The notes below the pieces were generated by a model. It did not search any database. It was not told where the DNA came from and saw only the letters and a list, made by a program, of their open reading frames with translations. Below are positions 1-10,368 of a DNA stretch of 25,000 nucleotides, in pieces. The stretch comes from Botryococcus braunii (taxonomy: Eukaryota; Chlorophyta; Trebouxiophyceae): the NCBI GenBank assembly GCA_002005505.1, contig KV908494.1:157501-182500 (forward strand), given 5' to 3'. Position numbers and translations under genes: made by a program. Positions within the stretch are counted from its first letter, which is position 1; each line of letters starts with the position of its first letter.

Positions 1-64
1 TTGTATGATATTGGAGATGCTTCACATCCAAACAGAAACTCAATGCCAACATGCCGCACACATG

Positions 65-152
<88 letters not shown>
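65..152. repeat. Compound (CG)n(AG)n microsatellite ending in a G-run
   Basis: Eight CG dinucleotides run straight into about 31 AG dinucleotides and then a G-rich purine stretch. The CG part is an alternating purine-pyrimidine tract of the kind that can adopt Z-DNA, and the AG part is homopurine. Open frames across it encode only Arg-Glu or Arg-Ala repeats and are not genes. Its relation to any gene is unknown because the window starts just upstream. Confidence 0.9.
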
Positions 153-2780
153 GAGAGGGGGGTAAGGGAGGGGGGAGGGCTGGAAATATGTCCGAAGGAG
201 AGCTTCATCTGCTGGAGAAAGGAGGCGTTAGCGAAGAAAGAGCAGGTGCCACTGGCAGACACATCTTAGGGCCCTTGGGTGTCTACTATGTCTACCCAGA
301 GAGGAGGTGCGATGTCTCGGTACATGTATGTTCTCAGGTCTGCATCGCACGACTGGCATGCGGGGTCCTTTGAGTGCGCAGGTTTTTATCTGGCAGTATA
401 GTCACGCCTAGGACACACGTCATTCTTAGTTTCGTCAACCTCGTAGCACGTCAGCCTTTCACCCTTCATAAGAGCTGAGTTTGGGACGTACTTCGTCGTG
501 CCCTCTGAGAGCACCACAACAGATTTCGATCTCCTCGTCATTGCACGCAATTGCAGGGAGATCGACCGCACCAGCTGTCCGTGCTTTATTCACTTTTTGA
601 TGTCTGTGGCACATGGAGTGAGCCCGCCGTATTGACACTGGTTAGTACGGCGGCTGCACTCCAACTGGAGAGGAGGAGGGTGTCGGCCAAGCCTGCTCTG
701 AATGTTGGTGTATCCAGGCTGTCGGTCAAGCTCTTCAACCTCTGACTTGCGTAGAGTTGCAACTCTGCAGGAACGACTCAGAAATTGGCCCCATTAGGGA
801 AAGAAGCAGAAGAGGAAGGGAAAGAAGAGGGGCAACTGACCAAGACTTTTGAACGAACTGCCAAACCATCCATGACGGAACGGACAACAGGGCAGACGAC
901 CACCTTCGACAGAGAACAAACTGCAAAGAGCGGGTTCCCCAAACAAATCTAACGGGCCCTTCCTTCTCCTCCTATTTCTTCTTATACCTACCTTTTACTC
1001 CTGCACTCTCCTCCTCACACCCCCCCCCCCCCCGGGGGGCCCTTCCTCCTCACTTCTTCCATATCTCTTCTACTCACTGCTGCCTTATACCTTCTCAAGA
1101 CTTCCTCGCATTTATCATACCTTTGCCTTCTCTCCCTCCTTCCCTTCCTTCTTTGCAAGTATGTGCTCCCCCTTGAACGCCTCACCACTTTCACCTTGCT
1201 TTACAAAGAGCTACCCGAGCTACATCACTTAGAATCAGCAGTTTCTCAAGCTTTTCATAACTGCCTCCTTAACAAAAGAGCATTGGCCAACGGACATACA
1301 CTCTTTTCACGGCACTGTAAAATGATTACGCTATTTATCAACTGAAGATTGGGAGACGCACGGGGTCCCACAAAGGCCACATAAAGCTGAGGAGGCGGTG
1401 AAAGGCTCGTGACCCGCTGCATCAGATGCTCAGCTGGGGTTCATATGCTCATATGCATCGCAGCTTTTGGAAAGTTTTACTGCGCATGTCTGCTGAGTAC
1501 CAGTCCAGAATTGAGGAATGCAAGCTGTACACTGAGATATCTCGGGAATCCTTCCAATGCATTTGTATTGCTTTGTTTTGCATCAATTATGGACCTGGGT
1601 CCTCTCCGCTCAGAGACTACGCTGCTCATGTCGGCCGTAGCCAGCAGGACGTCAGCAGAAGTTGCGCATTGATTGCTGTGACTGAAAGAGCGTCAGCCAT
1701 GCCTACCGAGCAGAGTCCTGTTCTAAGTGTCCAGGGCCCATGACTCACTGTCGCCCTAGTCCTGGATGTAATATTTCCTTCCTGCCTTCCTCACTGAACT
1801 ACCAGTCATATGCATATTCGGCTTTCTCTAAATTTGCATGATAAAACCCCATCAATGTTCGAAATAAATGTATGGAGTACGTATGGTTAGGAGAGGGCAG
1901 CAGGAAGTTTATGGGTACCGAGCCATTGTTTCGGACAAAGAATGTTTGAAACCCAAACCTACCTACCTGATCCAATTTGAGACTTCTTTGGATGGCAGTT
2001 CACTGAACATGTCCATGTTGGAATGGGCGCTCTCCATCACTCAGTAAGACTTCCTGTTCTTCCCCCTCCTTCCTCATGCAACTGGGGCCCCGGGATGCCG
2101 GACACCTCTCAGGTGGAATATCAGAACATATGACATCAGGCTACTTTGCACGGTCAAGACCTTGTTTTAGCTTGATGCTGGAAGAAGTGTTTCAAGCTTG
2201 CACACATTGCTACCACACGTTGCCAAGGGGAACCGCATGACCAGACTACCCAAGGTCTGACAGATAAAGTGCAAGTGCCAAACTACCTTCGTATCATTAT
2301 GAGACCATAAAAGCATGGAGGTATCACAGGCTCAAGGATATCTGCAAGCAACTCATTACCCGTGCTTCAAATGTTCCGTTACATGAAAAGACACGAAAAA
2401 TCTTTGCTTAGTCATCGCCTTATAAGGGTATGCATCGGCTTCTGTGCCAATATATAGGCCAACTAAGGACCTTCAAACCTTACAATAGGAGGATGCAATG
2501 TTTGATGGTAAGAAAACGTCTCGAAAAGATAGCTACTTACATCTGCACGACAGGGAAAGATTACAGCGTTCCTTGCCACCCAATATTGCAAGGTTACCAA
2601 CCCCTTCTGGCTGTCTTGCAATTTCAGCTTGCTAAGAAGCATATGCCAATTCCAGATTGTCGTTTGTATACCAAACCCTTTCAGTCACCTGGAAAGAGTT
2701 TTCAAGGTCGTCAGGGCCATCTACAAGGGCATAAGTAAATACACCTAATGCTGAGATTGTCATCTCACCCTCCACTGGAC
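153..2780. other. No recognisable gene
   Basis: I recognise no protein family, RNA gene or complete mobile element here. Several 60-105 codon frames exist on both strands, for example minus 386-571 and plus 1426-1743, but none shows a familiar motif or a coherent exon structure. A C-run meeting a G-run sits near 1017-1040. Minus 386-571 has balanced composition and a clean stop and could be a terminal exon, but I cannot support that further. Confidence 0.5.
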
Positions 2781-2830
2781 AACTAGCTGCATCTCCAACT
2801 AAAATCCTTAGTTGCTTCAGCCAGTGCTAC

Positions 2831-3358
2831 AAGTGCACCGTCTACTGTGAGATTGTAAAATGTTGCAAAACCATGAATTTGTACAGAGTTGGAGTAAGCT
2901 TGTTGTAGGTACAGCTGATTCTCCAGATCCCTGCATTGATAGACAAATTCCTCTGCACACTTTGCAGCCTCTTGTGATATTTCCCACCATTCCAATCGAC
3001 ATCTCAGAACTACACAGGGAGTCTGATCGCACGCCCAACGTTGTATCTGAATCATCCCTTTTCAGCTACTCTGGAATTTTGTATACATTGCCCCATATAG
3101 GACACGTCCCCAGGACTGTTCTCCTCATCCGTAATTGGACAGCCAACGAGGGATTGGCCTGTCACAAGGAATTCAAGATCATACCATCTGAGCGATGTGA
3201 AGGCAAGGATATCTGGGACATGATGCAATATAACATAGAAAAATAAACACAATACCAGTCTGCCCAGGAGCAAGGTCTCACGTATGCACAGGAGCATCCC
3301 AGCTATGAGCTTTCCCCCACCGACAGAGCACAAACCAGCCGCAATATTACGGCTTACC
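2831..3358 (-). CDS. Possible exons of an unrecognised minus-strand gene
   Basis: I do not recognise the product. A strong donor (GCAG then GTAAGC) ends a candidate exon at 3358. A candidate exon at 3087-3212 follows a good CCCAG acceptor and reads DILAFTSLRWYDLEF onward. A third, 2831-3009, reads LRCRLEWWEISQEAAKC through GFATFYNLTVDGAL. The phases of the three pieces are compatible, but the implied intron 3010-3086 is only 77 nt against at least about 345 nt elsewhere here, and its donor (GTATAC) is weak. The segments contain several cysteines and look more like protein than the surrounding DNA. They lie downstream of, and on the same strand as, the REF/SRPP-like gene, so part could instead be its 3' flank. 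Confidence 0.27.
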
Positions 3359-3855
3359 TGCTTTGCGCGACTGAGGATGTGTAATGAATGACTCACTCCC
3401 AATTCAAACCAGATATTAAAAATTGATACTGAGAGGGCAATCCAGAAAGTCCCCTCTTTGGATCCACAAACCACCTACCCAAGTTCATCCAGCAACTATC
3501 GTAGGATGTAATCATCAAAGTATTTCCCGTTTTACACAGTTGCACTTACATGCAATTAGACTAATTTTTACAGCATCCCCAAGTAGGAGGTCCTGATGAG
3601 GAACATTTCTCTGTTAGGCCATGCTGCTAAGGATCAACAATGGCGGGAAACCCAATCAGCTACAAAATATAATGCATGGGTCCACTGATTCAGAAAGCAA
3701 TGAGCAGTGAGCTGAACAGGGATTCTCCAGCTCAATGGTTGAGCCATGCTAGCATGCACCTGGCTGTTTTTGCCACTAACAAGCAAACATCTAGCACCAT
3801 GTTGCTAACACCAATGACAGCAAAGAAAGGCACCTAATGGTCATATGTACCTGTC

Positions 3856-4062
3856 TCAAGCCTTTATGATCGTTATGGGCTGCAACTGCTGCAAGGCCAC
3901 TTGATAGTACTGAGACTTCGTAATTGCATCCAACTCATATCCTGCCACAGATGATATGACAGGCAATACCCGTGCAGCAAAGCCCTTGTAGAGGCTGGTC
4001 TCTTGAGCGCGGAACAGCACGACTTTTCCTGCGTCATATGCTGAGTGATAATAGGGGGACGC
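3856..4062 (-). CDS. Exon 3 of the REF/SRPP-like gene (residues 160-227 and stop)
   Basis: Starts after the acceptor CATGCAG with GCG TCC and ends at TGA (3856-3858). It encodes ASPYYHSAYDAGKVVLF, then RVLPVISSVAGYELDAI and a Gln-rich end. It is placed in this gene by strand, phase 0 and spacing after a 384-nt intron. Sequence similarity to the family is weaker here than in exons 1 and 2. Confidence 0.6.
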   Translation of the reverse strand, partial: ASPYYHSAYDAGKVVLFRAQETSLYKGFAARVLPVISSVAGYELDAITKSQYYQVALQQLQPITIIKA

Positions 4063-5514
4063 CTGCATGAGGAACCCGTCAGAGGTGAGTGTTTTTTGAC
4101 AGGAGTGCACATCGCCGATGAAAGCTGGTGCCAGGCATTACACTTTCACCAGCTCACTTTTCCAACATGAAGAAACATACATGGGATGGACATGCGTTTT
4201 TAGAACCAAACAAGAGAAATCATTGTTGGGTAAAAGGCAGCTCTAATACAATGTGTCCAGTTCCAAGTTGGTCTATTGCGTGCCATGTCGGATATTGAAT
4301 GCTGACAACGACTTCCTAGGTTTGCAATTCGTACTGGGAGTCGATTGCATAATGGTAGGTAATGATAAATGTCATTACCTATCATTTTCCATAAAAAATG
4401 GCACCATACAGCCGGCATATCGCATTCAGTAAGTTTCCAAACTCACCGTTACAGCATCATGGACGGAAACATAGGTTTGTTTGGCAAACTCTACCGGCGG
4501 CTTCACTGCTTCTGAGGCAATTTTTGCGGTGCTGTTTAACAGACCTTCCTTTTGAACCTGTTTGCTAAAATCCTGGACTGTCTTGAGTGCACGGGAGCGG
4601 GCATCCGTGAACTTGGCTACGCCAGTGCTTTGTAAGGCAGTCCACCTTTCTAAAGCAGACTTGATCATGCTTTCCATGGTTGAGACAGTCCCATCCACCT
4701 GTGGTAACCCAGAGACTTGCAAGTCCTCAGTGGAAAGTCTTTCCTTCAAATACCAGGCTCCTGGCAGAGAAACTACCAACATTTCAAAGAATTCTGCACT
4801 AGTTGCGATGCTATGCCTACAGCTCTGTAAACCGTATGATGGCCAAGAACAGACTGCAGAGACCACCACCAGCCGCACTGGACGACCGGAAACGTCAGTT
4901 CTTCGCTCGCACATAAAGAGTCATGTTCAAAATTGATTGCAAAAAGAGGGTCCAATATCAAACCGTAAGACTTTGGTTCATGCGGTTTCGACGAATCGAC
5001 GTGTTGGCAGGTTCTAAGTGGAAACACAACAACAAAAGGAAAGCCCATTCGAACATTCTGGCGAAGCTGGTCCACGATGACTGCCCACGATACTCTTCGA
5101 TTACCACCGCAAAGGAAGAAGGGCAGCAAGTTCATAGCTCATCCTCATGACTATGGGAATGCAATACCGAACGGCATTCCGCCACACCGACGCCCCTCGC
5201 CGTTCGAGCGTGCCACAGCTTCCAGCAAACGATGCAAACACGAACACCAGCGAGCATGGCACTCTATGGTCAATGGTCCATATCTTTACCTTAGAATCCA
5301 AGTTTGCCAGCAGCGATAGGCTGCCTGTCTGTACTGAAGCAACAACGGGAGACGCAAACTCCGCGACTCTACTTTCTGCAGGCTTGAGCAGCTGGTTCTG
5401 CAGGAACTGTGGGGTCAGGGTTTTGGAGTATGTGCCGTACGCATTCAGTGTTTTGGAGTAGACGTATTCTGCTGCGGCAGGAATGAAGCCCAACCGCTTA
5501 AGGTCGGTCGCCAT
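3856..5514 (-). CDS. REF/SRPP-like (lipid-droplet-associated) protein, three exons
   Basis: Exons 5290-5514, 4447-4698 and 3856-4062 join in phase 0 at both junctions to give 227 residues, close to the usual 200-250 of the rubber elongation factor / small rubber particle protein family. All splice sites are GT-AG. The N-terminus (LKRLGFIPAAAEYV, then YGTYSKTL) matches the family's opening L-K-x-L-x-F-x-x-A-A-x-Y pattern. The first junction rebuilds LDSK/VDGTV, matching the family's V-D-x-K-V-D-x-x-V core. The rest is amphipathic and helix-forming, with no signal peptide or membrane segment. Family members coat lipid droplets or rubber particles in land plants, so a droplet-surface role is inferred. 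The start ATG is followed by GCG, a favourable plant-type context, and no upstream in-frame extension is needed. Exon 3 is the least conserved part. An algal major-lipid-droplet-type protein is the main alternative. Confidence 0.72.
4447..4698 (-). CDS. Exon 2 of the REF/SRPP-like gene (residues 76-159)
   Basis: Starts after the acceptor ACCACAG with GTG GAT GGG and ends before the donor GTGAGT. It encodes 84 Lys/Ala/Ser-rich residues, including VDGTVSTMESMIKSALERW and AKIASEAVKPPVEFAKQTY, predicted by eye to be amphipathic helices. The frame stays open upstream of the acceptor, but that part does not resemble the family. Confidence 0.72.
5290..5514 (-). CDS. Exon 1 of the REF/SRPP-like gene (residues 1-75)
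   Basis: Begins at ATG 5514 and ends with TCT AAG before the donor GTAAAG. It carries the conserved family N-terminus and the helical stretch ending in LLANLDSK. It is followed by a 591-nt intron (4699-5289). Confidence 0.75.
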
Positions 5515-7280
5515 CGTCGTGAACTTCGAAGCGCACCCAAAAGATCGCGCAGATGTGCTTGCCTACAGTGTAAGCAAGTCAAATTTCTCTTTGGCAGGTG
5601 GATGAGAAATAAAGGCTTTGTTGGTGTGTTTCCCCGAGAGAGTTCTACTCGGGAGGCCTAGAGGAAGCACAAATTACCGCCAAAATGGAGGGCATCAACG
5701 GATGCCATCAAACCATGATCGACATGATCGATCTATTGTCCGATTGTCACGATGTGGTCAACACACCTATTGCGCGGTACAGCGAACGCGTGTGGGGTGG
5801 GAATGCCAACGTTTGGTGGGCAGTCAACTGAGAAATTTAAACGTCCTTCCAATACAAAAGGTACACGAAAAAGATCGGCATATCTGGGTATATAAACTTT
5901 TGATGGGGTGTACCCAGCTGCTGGTTCTTGGGCATTGAAGGCGGCCTGGCTTCCCAGTAGTAAGTTCCCACTCCTGTAACTTCTTCCTGCCAAACGATCC
6001 CGTGCTGCGGAATCAAGTAACGCATCTCAATTGTCCCATGTTTCGGGCTGCCTTCCACCATCACAGGGCAAGGAGACTTGGACTTTGTCCGTCTGCATCT
6101 CATTATGCCCTCTGGGCTGGATTGTTGTAATTCTTTCTTTCTTGGTGGGTGCGGGGATGTGGGAAGAAGGGTAGGTGGTGCTGATGATGTCCGTCCTGGT
6201 CCCTCTGGGACAGAGTATTTTCAGGCTCTTAAGGTTGCTAAGAATGGAAGGAAAGTTCCTTCCTTTCTTCCTCCTAAGGAACAGTGTGTGGGTATGACCG
6301 GCAGGGTCACCAAGGCCCTTTGAGGACATCTTCCAGGGTGGCAATGTACTAGCAAACCTGGTGACGGGGTAAAGTGTTGTGAGCTATATGTGGTGCGGTA
6401 TGGATTTCTTGTAGAGTAAGTCAAGCTGCTGTCGAATGCAATTCGTCATCTAGACATGCACACAGAGAGTCACGGAAAGGTGGACTACTGTGGTGGACTA
6501 CAATCCTGCGTTGCCAAGATAGTCGTTTGGTTACAAGTGTCTTTCCATCAGTAGGGCCTGCTCAAAGGGCGTTTGGTTATTCAGGTGCGTCTCATCATAA
6601 TCGTCTCCAATAGGCTGGATAATAGAGACTCTTCTCCTCTCAATCGAGGTTGGAAAGAAACGCTGGGGCAAGAGTCAGCCTTAACCCCAAAGTCGTTCCT
6701 CCCAGACTACTACTCCCCATGAAGCAGCAAGCATGCGGCCTGCTTCAGCAGCATGAAATTGACCTGGCAGATTACGAGTTCCCTCCACGATATCCTGTGC
6801 AGTGCTGCCGTAGTTCAGCAGGCCTTGAAAAACGCCTCAAGAAGGCCAAGATTATCGTCACAAAACTTCGTCTTGCAGAAAAATCGCAGATTCTTGTGCT
6901 CCACTCCGTGCCCTGCTCCGTGCAGTGATGAGGCCCTGAAGTGTCTCTGAACACGGTATTTCCCCTTCGAGCTAATTGCGGCAGCACCATTCATTTAACT
7001 CTCGCAGGTGCATGCCCGCACAAGATTATGCGCAAGAAAAGCGAGCCAACGGGTTGGCTCACATGACATTGAGCATATTCTCTGACCTCTGCACTTCCAA
7101 TAATTAGTTCACTCGTGCATGTGTCAGATGTGGGCGAGAGATGACTGAGATGATGATTGATGATGGAGGAGAAAAATATCTAGTCATGCGGATGACTGTG
7201 TGTGAGATGAAGGAAAGAGTTCCAAACCACAGTAGCTCCAATCAATTCATGCGTATGGTCATACTCAAGCATGTGACATT

Positions 7281-7637
7281 ATGCATTTGACGAATGGACA
7301 CATTCCAGAAGTAACGTCATACATCCCTATCTGGGCACGAAATGTCCGCAAAGATGGCAGCCCCATCCCTACCCACGCAATGGCTGTATTCACTCCAGAG
7401 CTACACAGTCATCTGAAAGGACATGAAGCGTCGTTGCTGCTCGAGCTTACCTCCCTCACAAAGTGGCAAGCACTCCATGCAAAGTGGTTGGCCAACAATA
7501 AAGGCGCAAATTCTCCATACCTTACATATCAGTGGCGCATATTAGTCTGCAATTTCCACCACAAACTTGCGTACATACGATCAAATTGGAACCACTGGAA
7601 AAAGCATCCGAACGTTTCCGGAATGTCCTTTGAATAA
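7281..7637 (+). CDS. Unrecognised 118-codon open frame
   Basis: The frame runs from ATG (opening MHLTNGHIPEVTSYIPIWARN) to a stop, with mixed, non-repetitive composition rich in His and Trp. There is a stop codon immediately upstream in frame. I see no domain, signal peptide or membrane segment. It may be a chance frame or a remnant of a mobile element. Confidence 0.13.
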   Translation: MHLTNGHIPEVTSYIPIWARNVRKDGSPIPTHAMAVFTPELHSHLKGHEASLLLELTSLTKWQALHAKWLANNKGANSPYLTYQWRILVCNFHHKLAYIRSNWNHWKKHPNVSGMSFE

Positions 7638-8911
7638 CGCTGCTCCGCCATCACACATTACTTGCTCCACGAAATTCAAGGATCTGACATGTACCTGCCG
7701 CCAGATAGATCAAGGAACAGCAATAAATACCCGCCCCATGGGCAGATGAAACTTCACAGGTCACCGCCGAGACCTGATTCTGCGGCACGCACCGCCAACA
7801 GCGAGTCTGAGGAAGAACCCTATGGCACAGAAGGCAAACCCAAGGCTAGGTGGCTCTTTAACAGCAACGAAAACATTTACACCTGGACATTATCTCTGCA
7901 AAAATTAAAATGGGCACCGCGTGAAAACCCCACGTGGTGGACATTTTCATGACCCGAATTCTTGACGCCCCTGGCTGTCTCAATGCCCAATTGTACATTT
8001 AGTGGAATCTCCAGACAGTTCTCTAGGTGACAGACACGTCTTCCTTAATCACAGCCACCGAAAATGATTGGCATGCCAAAACGACAGGAAAACTCTGTGC
8101 AAACAATAGTGGGAAGCTCACCCAGGTTTAACAAACCCTTTCAGGTGGTGATTAACCCAAGACCTCATGGTTTGCATCAGGAGCCTTGCTCTGCCAGGCA
8201 GCCCAAATTGTTTCCCTACGTTCTATTACTAATTAAGTGCTAGACAATAAGTCCACATCTCTACTTGCCGATGTTAGAAAGTAGGAGAGCACCACGTATT
8301 GCAACACACCGCCACTTTAACATTGAAATCCAAAATTCAGTCGCATCTGAGCTCCAAAACATGACATTTATTCGACTGCTCCAACATCAAACCCCAGACA
8401 AGTCTTGTCCAGATTTGATAGTCCAACTATGTGGGTGCACAGTCACGTCTACCTCCAGGGAAGCAGGCCTGGACTAATAGTTGCTGCGCAAATTGAGCCG
8501 GAACTTATGTGCACATCATGTGCTAAATTTGGGCAATGGCTGAAACCCTCCAATTAAGAAATTTGGCTGCAAGAAAATGGCCAGCAACTGCAGTGCTTCA
8601 TGATGGCAGTAATCAGTGGCACATAGGCCAATCCCAGAAATGGGAAGACATCCCAGGCTGCTGATCAAAAGAGCCTAAATGGATCCGCATTACCACAGAC
8701 CAGTCCTTCTCAAAGCCTACTTTCTCGTCGTAGTGCCAGCGCAATCCACCAACCAGCTTGACAGCAATAATATAAAAGAATCTGCTGCCTTCACCCTGCA
8801 CACGTTTCTGAAACCTGCCTGACCTTGGACTATATTGGGAGCTTTCATGAACCCCCTGCCTGATCTAGGAGACCAAAGGAGTACTCAACCAACCTGCTCC
8901 AACAAAACCCC

Positions 8912-9011
8912 CCCTCTCTCCCCTCCCCTCCCCTCCCCCTCCCCCCCTCCCTCCCTCCTCCTCTCCCTCTCCCTCTCCCTCTCCCTCCCTCCCTCCCTCG
9001 CGCGAGCGCGC
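8912..9011. repeat. Pyrimidine-rich simple repeat followed by CG-rich palindromes
   Basis: A block of CCCCT, CCCT and CCCTCT repeats on the plus strand leads into CTCGCGCGAG, a perfect 10-nt palindrome, and more CG alternation. About 60 nt further on are a G-run and a second CG-alternating patch. It lies some 420 nt beyond the ZIP stop codon. Here the plus strand is the pyrimidine strand, the opposite polarity to the ZIP intron tract. Confidence 0.85.
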
Positions 9012-9427
9012 TCTCCCCTTCCCCTGCACCCCCGGGGTAGGTAGGGGTGTGTGTGTTTGGGGGGGGGGGGTGCGCGCAAGCGCGAGTGGGCGCACGCTCT
9101 CAAGAAGTGATGAGGCACTACCCATCTGAAATCAGCTCATGCACATACACAATGCCTTCTCTCCAGTTTTCGCAACAAGGAGACCAGCTGAGCAAGGCTA
9201 GCAAGCATGAGCAGTGCTGACATCCATTAGGTAGCAAGAAACCCTGACACAGCAGATCCCAACAGCCTCCCTCCTCTGTGGCCCCAGAAATGTGGGACGG
9301 ATGCAATAGGGGAGTGCTCTTCTGCACCCATGGTAGTGCAGAGTTGTCTCCAGCACCGAATGCATTCTAGCCTTGTCGTGCGGAGCTCGTGCGGTTGCAG
9401 ACCCGTACAACCATGTCGGGGGTTAGC

Positions 9428-9576
9428 TCATGCCCAAACAGCCAGCGCAGACATGATCCCAATGCCAATACACACAGCAACGTAGCTCCAAAACGCCAAC
9501 CAACCGTTATTCTTGAAGCGACGAGTGCGGAAGTCATGTGCGAGGATGTCCACAAGAGCCATGTAGATCAAAATGC
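9428..9576 (-). CDS. Exon 8 (last) of the ZIP gene
   Basis: Acceptor CGAACAG; completes the Gly of SISAG and reads [20 protein letters not shown], then [20 protein letters not shown] and ALAVWA before TGA (9428-9430). The short tail after the last TM is typical of plant ZIPs. The ancestral L-V-D-L-x-x-x-D-F motif is kept. Confidence 0.93.
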
Positions 9577-9725
9577 CTGTTCGCATAACAATGCTCTATC
9601 AAAAGCCCCGCTTGACGAACACAAAGCACCTCAATCCTGATGAACACTCTGCGGTGTTGCAACTGCAGGGTCTGCATACACATTCCCACCTGTGCGATGT
9701 ATAGTAAGGTGCAGTGCTTGCTTAC

Positions 9726-9791
<66 letters not shown>

Positions 9792-10004
9792 GGGGGGAGG
9801 GGGGAGGGAGGGAGGGAGGGAGGGAGGGAGGGAGGGAGGGAGGGAGGGAGGGAGGGAGGGAGGGGGGAGGGGGGGGGGGGGAGGGGGGGGGGGAGGGGGG
9901 AGGGGGGGGGGGGGGAGGGGGGAGGGAGGGAGGGAGGGAGGGAGGGAGGGAGGGAGGAGGGAGGGAGGGAGGGAGGGAGGGAGGGAGGGAGGGGGAGGGG
10001 GGGG

Positions 10005-10038
<34 letters not shown>

Positions 10039-10101
10039 GGGGGGGGAGGGAGGGAGGGAGGGAGGGAGGGGGGAGGGAGGGAGGGAGGGAGGGAGGGAGG
10101 G

Positions 10102-10170
<69 letters not shown>

Positions 10171-10327
10171 GGGAGGGAGGGAGGGAGGGGGGAGGGAGGG
10201 GAGGGAGGGAGGGAGGGAGGGAGGGAGGGAGGGAGGAGGGAGGGAGGGAGGGAGGGAGGAGGAGGGAGGGAGGAGGAGAGGAGAGGAGAGGAGGAGAGGA
10301 GAGAGAGAAGAGAGAGAGAGAGAGAGG

Positions 10328-10368
<41 letters not shown>

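Larger units (their letters stand above)
5515..9427. other. Intergenic region between the REF/SRPP-like and ZIP genes
   Basis: This should hold the promoter and 5' UTR of the REF/SRPP-like gene, just above 5514, and the 3' UTR of the ZIP gene, just below 9428. Open frames occur at plus 6078-6323, plus 6650-6928, plus 7281-7637 (118 codons), plus 7662-7952 and minus 5837-6344, but I recognise none of them and see no consistent splice structure. They could be chance frames or decayed mobile-element pieces. Confidence 0.5.
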
